From Bombardia bombarda (Eukaryota; Ascomycota; Sordariomycetes; Sordariales; Lasiosphaeriaceae), in the NCBI GenBank assembly GCA_030512295.1, contig JAULSR010000005.1, positions 1,116,001 to 1,180,000 of the forward strand: 64,000 nt of DNA. The letters run 5' to 3'. Under the pieces are notes generated by a model. It had not been told where the DNA came from and made no database searches. It saw nothing but the letters and a program-made list of their open reading frames with translations. Positions within the stretch are counted from its first letter, which is position 1. Each line of letters opens with the position of its first letter. Below are positions 1 to 11,226 of the stretch, piece after piece. The translations under genes and the position numbers were made by a program.

Positions 1-246
1 GACCTGATTCCTCTCTGCCATCTGACGGGCAAAATCGTTTCGAGCATTGCCGCCGGCGCCAGCGACGGAACGGGGCGTCATGGGGATGCTGGACCGCAGT
101 TTGGAGCCCAGGGAGCCGCCGCTGGGGGTGCTGCTCCCGGCTGGACGGGCACCGCTTGGAGGTGATGTGCCGCCATTCCTCGCCTTGTCTGTTCCAGCCT
201 TGGCCGCGTTAGCGAGAAGCAGTCGTCGAAATTGCTCGTTATTCAT
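1..246 (-). CDS. RED-like (IK) splicing-factor protein, N-terminal part, cut by window edge
   Basis: On the minus strand an open frame begins MNNEQFRRLLLANAAK and runs 82 codons to the left edge without a stop. The opening, the later IPMTPRSV stretch and FARQMAERNQ resemble the N-terminus of fungal RED-like (IK cytokine family) proteins, which work in the spliceosome with SMU1; this is recognition from memory. The Gly/Ser/Pro-rich linker between these blocks is typical low complexity. The start is uncertain: the same frame stays open upstream (about 247-340, Ser/Pro/Thr-rich) with no ATG and a possible acceptor (CTACAG) near 336, so an upstream exon could exist. The gene is divergent from REV1. 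Confidence 0.6.
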   Translation of the reverse strand, partial: MNNEQFRRLLLANAAKAGTDKARNGGTSPPSGARPAGSSTPSGGSLGSKLRSSIPMTPRSVAGAGGNARNDFARQMAERNQV

Positions 247-765
247 GTTGGCAGGATTGCGACGGGTTGGTGTTGAGATCCCATCAGCCTTGGGAGGCGA
301 GGCTAAAGATGGAGTGCCAGGCGTTGAGAGGGCGCTGTAGGTCAGGGCAAGGATAGGTGCTGTTTTAGAGTTCTGAGCAAGGAGCTCACAGTGCTGCTAT
401 GCACAGTACTTGCACAGTACTGAATTAGTGGAGACAGGGGAGTGATTTGAGCTGACATCACGGGATCGCGCACCTCATCCGTGAGTGGGGCGACTGCTTC
501 CGGGCGACAATGCGCGTCTCCCAAGTCACGTCCTTTTGAAGGCAGAAGGCGACGCGGACAGCTTTCGTCTGATTTTTATCTGAAAGTGTCTGCCATAGCC
601 ACCATTTCCAGCCCGCCCGAGCTTTATTCATGAACAAGACCACTCGCGTCTCGCGACGATGTCGTACTTCTTCTACGTGATGTCATTTTCCATTTTATCA
701 CCGAAATGATCACGATTCTTCAACCCCATCGCCGTGATTGATGATTTTATCGAACGTGAATCACC
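247..765. promoter_or_regulatory. Divergent intergenic region between the RED-like gene and REV1
   Basis: This 519-nt interval separates two genes read outward, so it must carry both 5' regions. A direct repeat of GCACAGTACT lies at about 400-421. A TGATGTCA-like element lies at about 678-685. The REV1 side carries an ATG at 741 that opens a short overlapping upstream ORF. Part of the left side may be the first intron of the RED-like gene. I see no other gene. Confidence 0.5.
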
Positions 766-773
766 ATGGGTAG
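741..773 (+). other. Short upstream ORF overlapping the REV1 start codon
   Basis: An ATG at 741 opens a ten-codon frame ending in TAG at 771-773, in a different frame from REV1. It spans the REV1 ATG at 766. If transcripts begin upstream of 741, scanning ribosomes meet it first. Whether the mRNA includes it is not visible here. Confidence 0.45.
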
Positions 774-3700
774 CCGACTGGAAAAGAACTCGGCCGCTGT
801 GCGGAAGCGCATCGAAGACCATACATTTTCAGATGAGGCCGGCGAGGAGTACGAAGGCAGCGAGTTCGGCGGCCTCGGAGACTATTTCCGCAGAAAGAGG
901 ATCAAGCTTCAGAATCTCGACGTCGAGCTGCGAGCCGCCGCGGGGGACAAGCCGCAAATCTTCAAAGGAGTCGTGGCCCACGTCTCTGGCTACACCCAGC
1001 CGCCGCTGCAAGTGTGAGTCTGGAATAGAAAGACAATCCCCAGACTGCTTGGCTGGCTGGATGTTGCTGACAGCGATAAAGTCTACACAAAGACCTCGTA
1101 CAGCATGGGGCCGGGTTCCTGCAATACCTGGACTCCAAGACTATGGCCACCCACATAATCGCCTCGGCTATGCCGCCCAAGAAGGCTGTCGACTTCACAA
1201 AGTATCGCGTCGTCAAGCCGGCATGGGTGACGGACTCCATTCAGGCCGGCAGGCTATTGCCTTGGACCGACTATCGTGTCATTGACCACGACCCCAGGCA
1301 AAAGACCATTCAGTTCGACGGCGGCAAGATGTTTAGCCAGACAGCCCAACAGTCTCCGCGGGGCTACCGGGAGCAGACCCAGAATAGATTTTACACGAGC
1401 CAGCCCCAAAAGACAGCAGACTCTCGGGAATTTAGCAGTCCTCGCCAGCCTCGTTCTATGAAAAAGGAGGTCGTTTCTGCTGGCGAAGGGATGCAGCAAG
1501 TGGATAAGATGGATCTTGACATGCCCGTCGAGAGGCCCATTACCCCGGATAGACCTTCGTCGAAGTCGGTGAACGAGTCTAGAGAACAGCCCAATACAGT
1601 GCCTCCTAATCGAGGAACAGAATCCCTAGAGACGCTAGCCCCTGAAAAGACAACGACCTCCGGGAATCCCCCAGAGGGAAGGGCAATGACGTCTGAACAA
1701 CACAATGCCTTGCTTCTCTCTGACCCCAACATCCGGAAATCGTCAACTGCCAACCCTGATTTTCTGAAGCAGTTTTATTCGGAGAGCCGCTTGCATCACC
1801 TGTCTACGTGGAAATCCCAGTTAAAGTCGCGTATGCAAAGCCTGGCTGCCGAAAAAGGACCAACCTCAAAGGGTATCAGGCGTAAGGGATCACGTCGATA
1901 TATCATGCACGTTGATTTCGACAGCTGTAAGTATACTTCCCCAGTCTCAATTCGTGGCTGGGTGCTAAAGAATCCTAGTTTTCTGTGCTGTCTCTCTCAA
2001 ACGTGCCCCCGAGTACCGTGACAAACCTGCCGTGGTAGCTCACAGCGCGGGCAGCGGGTCCGAGATTGCTTCTTGCAACTATCCGGCCAGGAAATTTGGC
2101 GTGAAGAATGGCATGTGGATGAAGCGGGCTCTAGAGCTATGTCCAGACTTGAAAACTCTACCGTATGACTTCCCTGCCTACGAAGAAGCGAGCCGGCAAT
2201 TCTATGATGCCATCCTCGAAGTGGGCGGCGTCGTTCAGAGTGTCAGCATTGACGAGGCTCTCGTTGACATAACCAATATTGTGCTCTCGGCAACGGGGTC
2301 TGAGGGTGTTGGAGTTGATGAAGGAAGTAGCTGGAGGGAGCAAGAGAAGGCAGATGAGATTGCCTCAATGCTCCGTGAGAAAGTCAAGAGCAAGACAGAC
2401 TGCCACGTATCTGTCGGTATCGGGGGTAATATTCTTCTAGCCAAGGTCGCCCTTCGAAAGGCAAAGCCGGCTGGGCAGTACCAAATCAGGCCAGAAGAAG
2501 TATCGGATATTCTGGGCGAACTAAGGGTCGAGGACCTACCCGGAGTGGCCTACAGCATCGGCGGAAGACTGGAAGAAGTTGGCGTCAAGCTTGTGAAGGA
2601 CATACGACAGACTTCCAAGGAGCGACTGGTCTCTCTCTTGGGGCCAAAAACGGGCGAGAGGTTGTGGGAGTACGCGCGTGGAATTGATCGAGTAGAGGTC
2701 GGAGAGCAGCCCATCCGCAAGTCTGTCTCGGCTGATGTGAATTGGGGAATCCGATTCATCAGTCAAGATGAAGCAGAGGAGTTTGTCCGCAACCTGTCAA
2801 AGGAGCTGGAACGCCGACTGCTCAGCGAAGGTGTCAAAGGCAAGCATCTGACGATGAAGATCATGCGACGTGCTCTGGATGCCCCCCTGGACCCTCCCAA
2901 ACACCTCGGGCACGGCAAATGCGACACGTTCAACAAGAGCGTATCATTCGGGGTGGCAACCAATAACGGCGAGCTGATCGGAAAGGAAGCGGTTGCGATT
3001 TTGCGCTCCCACAAGTTCAGTCCAGGCGACCTCCGAGGATTAGGCGTTCAGATGACCAAATTGGAACCTCTGAAACCCTCGACTGCCGCGCCAGATGGCA
3101 GTCAGAAGAAGCTTACGTTTGGCAATTTGACTCTACTCTCGGGAGCAAATAGACAAAGGGCTGAACAGATCGACGATGAAACCAGCCCACAAAAGACCAG
3201 GCGCGCTTCTAGTAAGGATGTTGAGAGCGACCCGATCACGGTAGATCCCTTGACACCTAGAAAGCCCAGGGTGCATCCGGCACTGGCTATTGCCAAGGCA
3301 AACTCGACCGACGAGAAAGCCCGGACGCCCCTGAATATCACCGGAACACAATTCATCATGCCCTCACATCCCGATCCATCGGTGCTTGCCGAGCTACCAC
3401 ATGATATCCGAAGCAAGCTTCTCGGCCAGGTCCAACGCACATCGGCCGCCGCCCGGTCTCGCGAAACGTCACCAGCCATCAAGTCGCGGTCCCAAAGCCC
3501 TGCCCTGACAGATGACATGCCATCCGATATCGACCCAGAGGTCTTCGACGCCCTTCCCGAAGACATGAAGCTCGAAATCCTGGCGTCACACAGGCGGAAA
3601 CGCCGCCGTCAAGGAGGGGGCCAGAATGTTCTGCCCCAGTCTCCAAGAAAGGATCGCGTCATTCATCTCGCCAAGGAGCACACCACACCTACCAAGCGCG

Positions 3701-4383
3701 GACTCAGGGACATGTTCAGCCGAGCCCGCGAGAGGGAAAAACAAAACGACGCAGAGGCGAATTTGCTGCAGACAAGCTTCATACCCGCTCGGGCCCCGCA
3801 GGGAGGAGCGGCAGCAGAAGACCAAGCCGGCATAGACCTGGTCGAGGATCCAGACTCGGACTGTCTGGCAGAGCTGCCTGAGGACATGCGCCGCGAGATC
3901 ATGGACGACCATCGCCGCCGCCGGCTCGCGCAGCTGTCTGGGTTGAATCTTCAAGCGCCGACGTGGCGGCGGCGGCTTGCTGCTGCTGACGACGCTGCTG
4001 GCGAATTTACCCTGCCTGGTGGACAGACTACCATTAATTTCCCAGCACGCCCGCCAAAGATCTCGTTCGCCGAGTCGTCGGCGGCGGCGGCAACGTCGCC
4101 CAAGCAGATCAAGGACATGCTGCTGTTGTGGCACGAGTCGACGCAGAAGGAGGGCCCGCACAGGGGGGATGTCGAGGTGCTGGAGAAGTATCTCGGGAAA
4201 GTCATCACGGAGGAGAGGGACATGGATAAGGTGAGGAAGCTGGTGAGATGGCTCGACTGGGTTGTTGAGGATGGCGTTGACGGGGCGGGCAAGAGGGGGT
4301 GGAGGGAGGCGCTTGAGTCGGTGAAGGGTGCGGTGCAGGGGGCGATGAGGGCAAGGGGGTTGGGGGGTATGGAGTTTGGATAG
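766..4383 (+). CDS. REV1: DNA repair protein REV1 (Y-family deoxycytidyl transferase)
   Basis: Exons 766-1013, 1082-1926 and 1979-4383 give 1165 residues. REV1 inserts dCMP opposite abasic sites and scaffolds translesion polymerases in the nucleus. A BRCT domain lies at about residues 65-150 and crosses intron 1. The Y-family palm begins with HVDFDSFF (about 358), which is completed only by splicing intron 2 (donor GTAAGT at 1927, acceptor TAG at 1978). The second acidic motif SIDEALVD is at about 453. The C-terminal third has three LPxDxxxxI/L ubiquitin-binding-motif-like segments (about 834, 886, 993). It ends with a C-terminal interaction domain (from KDMLLLWHES, about 1076) of the type that recruits other TLS polymerases. 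The start ATG sits in a good context (CACCATGG). Length suits a filamentous fungal REV1, longer than the yeast protein. Confidence 0.95.
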
Positions 4384-5435
4384 GAGGTAGGATCTGGGAG
4401 TGCAGGTTGTCTGGAAATACCTAGGATTGTTGATATGTGGGTGTCTTTGGGGATCAGTTGTCGTTGCGCCGGGTAGTACAGGATTGTACATGGAAGCATC
4501 TAGTCTGGATGGATATACTGTGACAGATGCAGGTCAGTGCCAAATAATGGTGCTGGGCTGCATGGCTGGACCCTTTCTGCACGTATGCTTGGCATGGTGT
4601 AACATGCTTGCAGGCAGCCCGCCGTTCACAATGCAGCCACCAAGACTTTAGACTTCTGCATGTTCCAGTTGACGTGAGACATCATTGGGATCTCTTGTTG
4701 CCTCCCTGTTAACTGACTTGTGCGGTGCATGTGTATGTTTCTGAAGGTTTTTTTGAAATCACCCCAGGTCGTGGTTCTTATCTTCAGGTATCATAGGCAT
4801 ATCGACTTATCAAAGTGGCTAGCTGACTGTGCCGTACAGTTCATCAAGGTGCGAATCTTTAGCAATTTCCCCTTTACGCGCCACCCAAATCTCCAGTAGG
4901 TCGCATACAATTCTTTGACAGTCCTCTAGCATCCGGGTGCATTGTCGCCAGCATGCAGGCTACCACAATCTTTAAGAATTGTTTCTTGAAAGCCACCACG
5001 ATACATATCTAAGCCATTAAGACATAGAAACGGCTGCATGAGAGACAGTTCCCAGACAGCCAGGACCCTGGTTCCAGGCCCTCAGCCCTACCTAATAAAA
5101 CCCGGGAGACCTTCCATTCTTGTCGATGCTGTGCCCCATTATACACTATTCTAGACAGCGGCCCGTCCTTTGTACCCGCGTCAATAGTTGAATCAGGTCA
5201 GATTATTAAGTCCGTCCCCATGGGTCACAATTCCCTAAAAGATCCCAGGGTCGATCTTTTAAGTACCGATCAGCCTGATTCCCATCCTCTCTCATCCCTT
5301 TTCTTTTCCCAACTTCGATCTACGCCTCAGGATACCCATCTTTGTGCATCGCGTCGCTGTTCCTTTTGTTATTGTTTTGGCGTTGTCTATTCGTAGTTTC
5401 TTGTAACTGATCTCCCACCTATCAACCTATCAACC
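4384..5435. other. Intergenic region between REV1 and the WSC gene
   Basis: No ORF with coding character is seen. The last 150 bases are pyrimidine-rich with CTATCAAC repeated just before the ATG at 5436, as expected for a fungal promoter and 5' leader of the WSC gene. Confidence 0.5.
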
Positions 5436-6410
5436 ATGATGCGTTCCCCCTTCTTTTACAGAGCAAACTCCACAAAAGCCACAACCGCTCCGCTGTTGCT
5501 ATCCGTACTTCTGCTGCTTCTTATATCCGCCCCCGCTGCGCTCGCTGGCGACGATCCAAGACTGGCAACGACTAGCAATCTGACAATCTTTGCCGACCCA
5601 AGCAGCAGCTATGCGTATCATGGCTGCTTCAACGAGACGACCGACCTCCCGGGAACTACTGGCCGCCGCGCTCTTGACGGTGGCATCAACGAGGTCAAGC
5701 CCGGCAACATGACGGTGCAGATGTGCCAGGCCTTTTGCAAGGCAGGCGGCAGTGGGGGACCGGCGTATAAATTTGCTGGGTTGGAGTATTCGAGGTTAGT
5801 TGTTTCGTGGCATGTCTCTCTCTTTTTATGCCGTGTTGATTTCGTTTCTGTGACTTTCGTTGTGTCCCTTCCTCTGTTATATGTTGGTATTACTAGACGG
5901 CCGAATAGCATGACATTGTATATCTGTCGGCTTTGTGGTATGTTCAGACTGCCAGCATGCCACTCAAGGGGCTCTAAAGCTGCTGGAGATGAACGACATT
6001 TCTACTTACTAATAACAGTGTACCCAACCTGTCTACGTATATCTCTCTAGCATGCAAGAGAAATAAGAACAGCCCGCTGCTACTGAACCCGTTTGAATAA
6101 CATGTAAACCAACACAGAGAATGCTGGTGCGCCCAGCAGATTTCTGGCCTCTCGGTTCAGTCCCCAGACGGCGACTGTAACCTGCCTTGCGACGGGAACA
6201 AGACGGAAGCCTGCGGTGGAGTTTTGAAACTATCGGTAAGTCTCATTTACTAATACGGTTATAGCCACTGAATCGTCTTGTTTCGGCTGAACCTAACCCC
6301 CTTTATTTCCCCAGGTATACGTCCTTAAAAGCGCCACCTCCTCTGTTGGAGTGTCGTGGTTTACCGGCCTGTTTGCAGCGGGGGCAGCTGTCTGCGTGAG
6401 TATATTATGA
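5436..6410 (+). CDS. Small secreted/cell-surface WSC-domain protein
   Basis: Exons 5436-5794, 6118-6235 and 6315-6410 give 190 residues. An N-terminal signal peptide ends near the ALAGDD site (about residue 38). A WSC carbohydrate-binding domain follows: YHGCFNETTD, then MCQAFCKAG, then after intron 1 ECWCAQQISG and CNLPCDGNKTEACGG. The conserved cysteines and the ECWC block occur in family order. WSC domains bind wall glucans and occur in stress sensors and secreted proteins. The C-terminus is a short hydrophobic run (FTGLFAAGAAVCVSIL) without a cytoplasmic tail, suggesting a GPI signal rather than a WSC1-type sensor. Intron 1 is 323 nt. A GTGAGT donor at 6396 just before the stop allows a different C-terminus. 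Confidence 0.8.
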
Positions 6411-6789
6411 TAGTAAAGGCAATATTCGACTGCTATTGGTTCAAGTTACTAGGAGCAACAACTTGGGATAGATCTTGGACGGGGATTCAGTTTGTCCATG
6501 CGTTGCAAAGGGCGGAGGGAGGCGTTCTCTATAATACATCAAAGATTTGTTTATCTCAAAGTTTTGCCCATCACCTCCCCAACACACAAGGTCTTGTTTG
6601 TGACAGAACAAGAAAGCCAAGGCCTAAGAAAGAGGACCGTCTGATTCACATAATGTATTTATCCCCAGTGTTTACCTGGCCCTTATTTACTGCAACTCTT
6701 CATCAGTGAGATGATCTGTTACTCCGTCATTGCGGAGCATACAAATGACGGAAAATAACCAAACGGATTCCTTTTTTTCTTCGTTAGAA
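6411..6789. other. Convergent intergenic region, WSC gene / OCT1
   Basis: These 379 bases hold the 3' flanks of two converging genes. A possible alternative last exon of the WSC gene (6607-6627, encoding NKKAKA then stop) lies here. Nothing else is recognised. Confidence 0.4.
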
Positions 6790-9264
6790 TCACCGGTCTG
6801 ATCTATTTTTCTCCCCATGGGGCTCTTCCAAAGCGAAGTGTTTCGACAATATCTTCTTGTCGGACGAACCGTGCCAGCTGCCCACCAGGGCCATGGCACT
6901 TTCTCCACCATTCGCCAGTCTATCATCCTCCAGAGTATCGGCAAGACATCTCCAGGGGTCTCGACTGCCACCCCATTTCAAGAGGTTCTCCTTCAGCCAC
7001 TCGCCATTCTCTCTGTTTAAAGCGCCCCCTTTAACACCGGAGTTGAACACCACCTTCCATACTCGCTGCGCCAGGGCCCTATCGAAGAGGTAGCTGTAGT
7101 ATGTTGCCCCATACCCAGACAGGTGGCCGAAAAACCCCTGCCATCTCGTCTCTTTGGGGTCTGGTGGCATTTTACCATGTAATCGCTGGAGAGTGTGGTA
7201 TATTTCGGTAGAGTCAAAGCTGGACTCCAATGCCTGAGGCGAGTGGAGTGTCTGGTCCAGCATGGCCATGATGATTTGATTCTCCGTCTCAGAGGCTTCG
7301 AACCGCTTTGTTATGCGCATGATGTCGGGGATAGCAGACTCAGGCAGTGGATCTCCCGTCTTGTAGTGGCGGCCAATCAGTTTCAGGACGCTGGGGTCGG
7401 CGGCAAAATATTCCATGAGCGTCGACGGTAGCTCTGCCAAATCCGTGGCGCATCTTGTCCCTGCCACATTCTGGAACGAGGTTCGGGCCAATATGGAGTG
7501 GACAGCGTGCCCCATCTCGTGTAAGAGGGTTTCCACCTGAAAGAAGCTCAGAAATCCAGGTTCTCCCGGGGCCCTTTGAAAGTCGCAGATGAGAGCAATA
7601 GTCGGCAACTGCTTGACAACGCCGCTTTTATTGGATACGTCCATTCCGTCATTCGCCTTAGTCTCAGGCAACGGAACATTGATGATTGAATAGTGCTCTT
7701 CGGGATCTTGTTCGAACTCGGCCATTTCGTCCTTTGTGATTTCTCGCGAACACCGGATAGTAAAGTGCGCGGGATTGGGTGACTTGTCAGGACGGTGGAA
7801 CAAGTCGCAGTAGAGGACGGCAACATGGCCGTCGATGTCTGAGATAACATCAAGACGACGTACGTCAGGATGCCACGTCTCACCAGCACGAAGCTCCTTG
7901 GGTACGAGTCTGAGACCGTAGAGTTTTTTAAATAGTCTAGAAAGGCCCTGCATGACTGTTCCCACAGAAAAGTAGAGACGCAGGTCTTCGTCTTTATACG
8001 CCGACTTCATTCTCTCGCGGATGAGGCTGGAATAGTAATCCTTATCCCAGGGATCGATGGACTCTGCACCAGGGACTTGCTTCTTCTTCCATTGCACCAG
8101 AAGCTCCCGTTCATCTACTACAGCAGGCGCGTTGTATAACGCCAGGGTCCGCAAGAAGCTGTCTACAGCTTCCGGGGTCCTGGCCATCATGCGGTCCTGG
8201 AGTGTAAGGTGGGCGAAGCTTTGGAAGCCTGAGAGTTTGGCCAGCTCTCCTCTCAATCGCATCAAGTGTTCAAGCTGACCCACCGTTCTGGTGGACGCCG
8301 TACGAGAAGCATTGAAGATCAGTCTACGAGCTTCTGCGTCATCCGCCCTGCGTAGCGCCGAGGTAGCATAGGGGCTCAAGGTAGGAAGATAGGTCATCCC
8401 TCCTCTCGTCAATCCGCGCGTCTCCAGAGGTGCCATACCCCAAAGCTTGCTGCTCGGTAGGGCAACGCTGGCCAGCTCGGGGGACATCTCATTAATGAAG
8501 GCTGATTGAGTCCGGCTGATTTCGGACGATAGCATGACGAACTTGTCGCGGGCCTTCTTGGGCAGGTTGACAGCCGACTTGGTGAAGTCCAGCCTCAGGA
8601 TCTGGGCGACAACCATCTCCTCCTCGGACCACGAGGCCGTGACTTCGGGATTTTCCATAGCCTTGCCCAGCTGCACGTTCAGACCGGTCATGGTGTTTAG
8701 CGTGTTCATATACTCATATACCATCTCCCAGGCCTCTGAGGCCTTCCGTTGGTACATGGGGTTCGGATGGGTGACGCGCACAAAATCCGTCATGTCCAGC
8801 ACGCGGCAGAGGATATCGCTGAGCCGATCTAGGTGTCGAACAATTGCGCGGTACTCGTCCACAGTCGCCGCGCTCAGGACCTTTTCCACAACGGCACGCG
8901 CCCTTCTCAGACTGATTCTGGCATAAACGAGAAACCCATCATGCCGGACAAGATGTCGGTTTCTGAACAGACCTCGATCAATGGCCGTGTGGGGCACTTG
9001 CGAGAACTCTTGCCAGACTGGGGCCGAGTCAAAGATCTCGCGCAGTAGTTTGTCCTCGTCTACATTTATACGTTTGTCGGCCAGTCTCTGCAGGTACCCG
9101 GTTGATTTCACACGGCGAATTGGCGCCTCGGTTGCCGGGTCGGATGATACCGTAGCCTGTGGCGTCGAGGTGGACAAGAGCCATCTTCTCTGACCGGGAG
9201 GAGAGACACGTCGAAGGAGGCTGCTCGGAGGAACTCGAAGTCGTAGCCGCAGGGGCGAAATCAT
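6790..9264 (-). CDS. OCT1: Mitochondrial intermediate peptidase
   Basis: A single-exon gene of 824 residues. OCT1 is a matrix M3-family metallopeptidase (thimet oligopeptidase relatives) that removes an octapeptide from precursors already cut by the matrix processing peptidase. The zinc site HEMGHAVH is at about residue 582, with the downstream acidic ligand region ELPSTLMEYF. The N-terminus, MISPLRLRLRVPPSS followed by many Arg and Ser, is a typical presequence. The frame stays open eight codons further upstream to a GTG, so the first real ATG at 9264 was chosen. Length matches fungal OCT1. It is divergent from the MIC26/27 gene, with 537 bases between start codons. It ends with an unusually charged tail (EEPHGEKNRSDR). 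Confidence 0.95.
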   Translation of the reverse strand: MISPLRLRLRVPPSSLLRRVSPPGQRRWLLSTSTPQATVSSDPATEAPIRRVKSTGYLQRLADKRINVDEDKLLREIFDSAPVWQEFSQVPHTAIDRGLFRNRHLVRHDGFLVYARISLRRARAVVEKVLSAATVDEYRAIVRHLDRLSDILCRVLDMTDFVRVTHPNPMYQRKASEAWEMVYEYMNTLNTMTGLNVQLGKAMENPEVTASWSEEEMVVAQILRLDFTKSAVNLPKKARDKFVMLSSEISRTQSAFINEMSPELASVALPSSKLWGMAPLETRGLTRGGMTYLPTLSPYATSALRRADDAEARRLIFNASRTASTRTVGQLEHLMRLRGELAKLSGFQSFAHLTLQDRMMARTPEAVDSFLRTLALYNAPAVVDERELLVQWKKKQVPGAESIDPWDKDYYSSLIRERMKSAYKDEDLRLYFSVGTVMQGLSRLFKKLYGLRLVPKELRAGETWHPDVRRLDVISDIDGHVAVLYCDLFHRPDKSPNPAHFTIRCSREITKDEMAEFEQDPEEHYSIINVPLPETKANDGMDVSNKSGVVKQLPTIALICDFQRAPGEPGFLSFFQVETLLHEMGHAVHSILARTSFQNVAGTRCATDLAELPSTLMEYFAADPSVLKLIGRHYKTGDPLPESAIPDIMRITKRFEASETENQIIMAMLDQTLHSPQALESSFDSTEIYHTLQRLHGKMPPDPKETRWQGFFGHLSGYGATYYSYLFDRALAQRVWKVVFNSGVKGGALNRENGEWLKENLLKWGGSRDPWRCLADTLEDDRLANGGESAMALVGSWHGSSDKKILSKHFALEEPHGEKNRSDR

Positions 9265-9801
9265 GGCGAGGCGGGCGACGCTCGTCACCGCGGGGCGGGT
9301 GGATGATGGCGGGCAAGCTGGGTACGGCGTGGATTATGAAAACGAGAGACTGGGACTGGGCGCAGGTGTGAGGATCATTGGATGTCTTTCCATGCCCGAC
9401 TGGTCTGTGTCCGGAAGGCCGCACCCACAACTGTTGCTGCCGATGCCGATTGCTGTTGCTGCTGCCAGCTGGAGCTACGACAGTAGAACTAGACGCGCCC
9501 CGAGTTGCAAGGTTCATGGATGGTGTAACCAGCCTGTAAATCTAAGGGAAGGACGTGGGTGCGGGAGTGGGCGAAAAAAATCCACGCCGAGCTGCCGCCG
9601 GAAATAGCCGCAACAGCGCATGGGTGTAAGAGCACAGCAGCGCACTACGTACTGAATACATCCACCCACTATTCGTACCAACCAACTGCTGGGTCTCCAA
9701 CAATCCTCATCCCCAGTCCGAATCATCTCATACCGCGAGAGCTTCTCGTTTGATCGACCCTCCACCCCCAATACCACGGGAACCGGTCAATTGAGTCAAC
9801 G
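9265..9801. promoter_or_regulatory. Shared divergent promoter region of OCT1 and the MIC26/27 gene
   Basis: The interval lies between the start codons of two outward-facing genes for mitochondrial proteins and must contain both promoters. CTG-rich low-complexity sequence lies at about 9434-9470. An ATTGG/CCAAT-type element was not clearly found. Confidence 0.5.
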
Positions 9802-10851
9802 ATGGCTGCTAGAGTGCTGCTGCAAAGGGTAAAACCCCCCCACAAAATCATATGCCGCCGCCCTCTCATGCCCTTCCCTCCCCAATTGGCTCAAACGAAC
9901 AAATGATGCAAACCATTGAACTCTCAGATGCTAACCACGGCCGCCCTCGAAACAGCGAGCTGCCCCGTTGACGGCTGCCTTGCTGGTCGGAGCTGTCGCC
10001 TTTTATCCTCAAGTCGCATACGCCGAGGCCCCCGACAACAACCACTCCGTGCGTATTCTCTCTTGGCCCAAAGACGACACGCCCTCATTCTAACCCGAGC
10101 TGGTCCCCATCGCATCTAGTCCAAGAAGCCCATCTATGACGACTTTGACTCCTTCGACGCCTTCCCGCCCCCGGCAAAGACCACGCCCTCGCCGTCGAGA
10201 TCCGCGCCCGCAGCCGCAACACAGGCCACAGCAGCACCCCCCGCAGCAGTAGTACCAGCAGCCTCCTCTTCCTCCTCCTCGCCATCCACAACCACCACCT
10301 CCTACTCCGACGCCCTCGCCACCTGGCAGCGCGGCCCGACCCCGACGGACCGTCTCGCAGCGCAGATCCGCCGCGCCCGCCTCTTCCTCTACCAGCAGAC
10401 ATGCGCGGCCGAGGACCGCGTCAACGCGGGCATGTCGCGGGCCTTTGACCTCGAGCAGTCCTTCACGTCGACCATTGCGTCGCTCGCGCCGCCGCGTGAG
10501 TCGGGCGAGAAGCTCATGCCGGGCGTCATCTACGTGCTCGTCGCGGGTATGGCCGGCAGCATCGTCGCGCGCAACCGCAACGTCCTGCTCCGCAGCAGCA
10601 TCCCCCTGGCGCTGGGTCTGGGCGCCGCCTGGACCGTCATGCCCGTCACCATGACCAACGTCAGCAACCTACTCTGGCGCTACGAGCAGAAATTCCCCGC
10701 GGTGGCCGATGCGCATCTGCGCACTCGTGAGGGTGTTGAGCAGGGCTGGAGCTTTGCTCGGGTGCACTCGCAGCTGGCGCAGCGCAAGCTGACTGAGACG
10801 GTGGGCGAGGCGCGCGAGACGGTGGAGGGGTGGGTGAGGAAGGGGAAATAG
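9802..10851 (+). CDS. MICOS complex subunit MIC26/MIC27 (apolipoprotein O family)
   Basis: Exons 9802-9828, 9956-10048 and 10120-10851 give 283 residues. The 27-nt first exon encodes MAARVLLQR and joins in phase to RAAPLTAALLVGAVAFYPQ, giving the short hydrophobic N-terminus of fungal MIC26/27. After an Ala/Pro/Ser-rich linker (about residues 55-110) comes YSDALATWQRGPTPTDRLAAQIRRAR, then a glycine-rich membrane segment (MPGVIYVLVAGMAGSIVARNRN). This is the pattern of the apolipoprotein-O-like family that organises cristae junctions in the inner mitochondrial membrane. A CTAAC branch site precedes the exon 2 acceptor. A mis-framed reading starting at ATG 9928 was excluded because it loses the hydrophobic segment. 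Confidence 0.85.
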
Positions 10852-11226
10852 ACGAGGGTATAGAGAAGCATCGAGAGCGAAAAAAAAGTGGTCAGATAGA
10901 GAGTTTAGTAGCTTTTCATTGCCCTTGGCTGAGCTGAGGACAGTTTCAGTCAGTCCCTCGTATGTATCATATCTTGTTCAAGCTCGGGACATATATAACC
11001 TTTTCTTTTGTGATGTGAGTTTTGAGTTTGTCTATTAGCTGCTCTTATAATCAGTGTAGATACTGGCTGACAGTCCAAGGCCCATAACTGATTAAAAATA
11101 TTACTAGAGTATATAGAACCAACCCTCGCAGGTAACCTCTATTAATATTACACATTTATCCGCACACTTATCGTACCTCACAATCACACCTCATGCAACC
11201 AAATGGGAACTGACCCAAAACAAAAT
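10852..11226. other. Convergent intergenic region, MIC26/27 gene / TPC1
   Basis: These 375 AT-richer bases hold the 3' ends of two converging genes. Nothing else is recognised. Confidence 0.4.

Noticed and set aside
3586..4491. 301-codon frame on the minus strand
   Set aside because: It is antisense to the 3' part of REV1, whose UBM and C-terminal motifs are clear; the minus frame has no motif.
9928..10119. ATG-initiated frame (MLTTAALETASC) as start of the MIC26/27 gene
   Set aside because: Wrong frame; splicing 9828 to 9956 gives the family N-terminus, and this ATG overlaps the CTAAC branch site.
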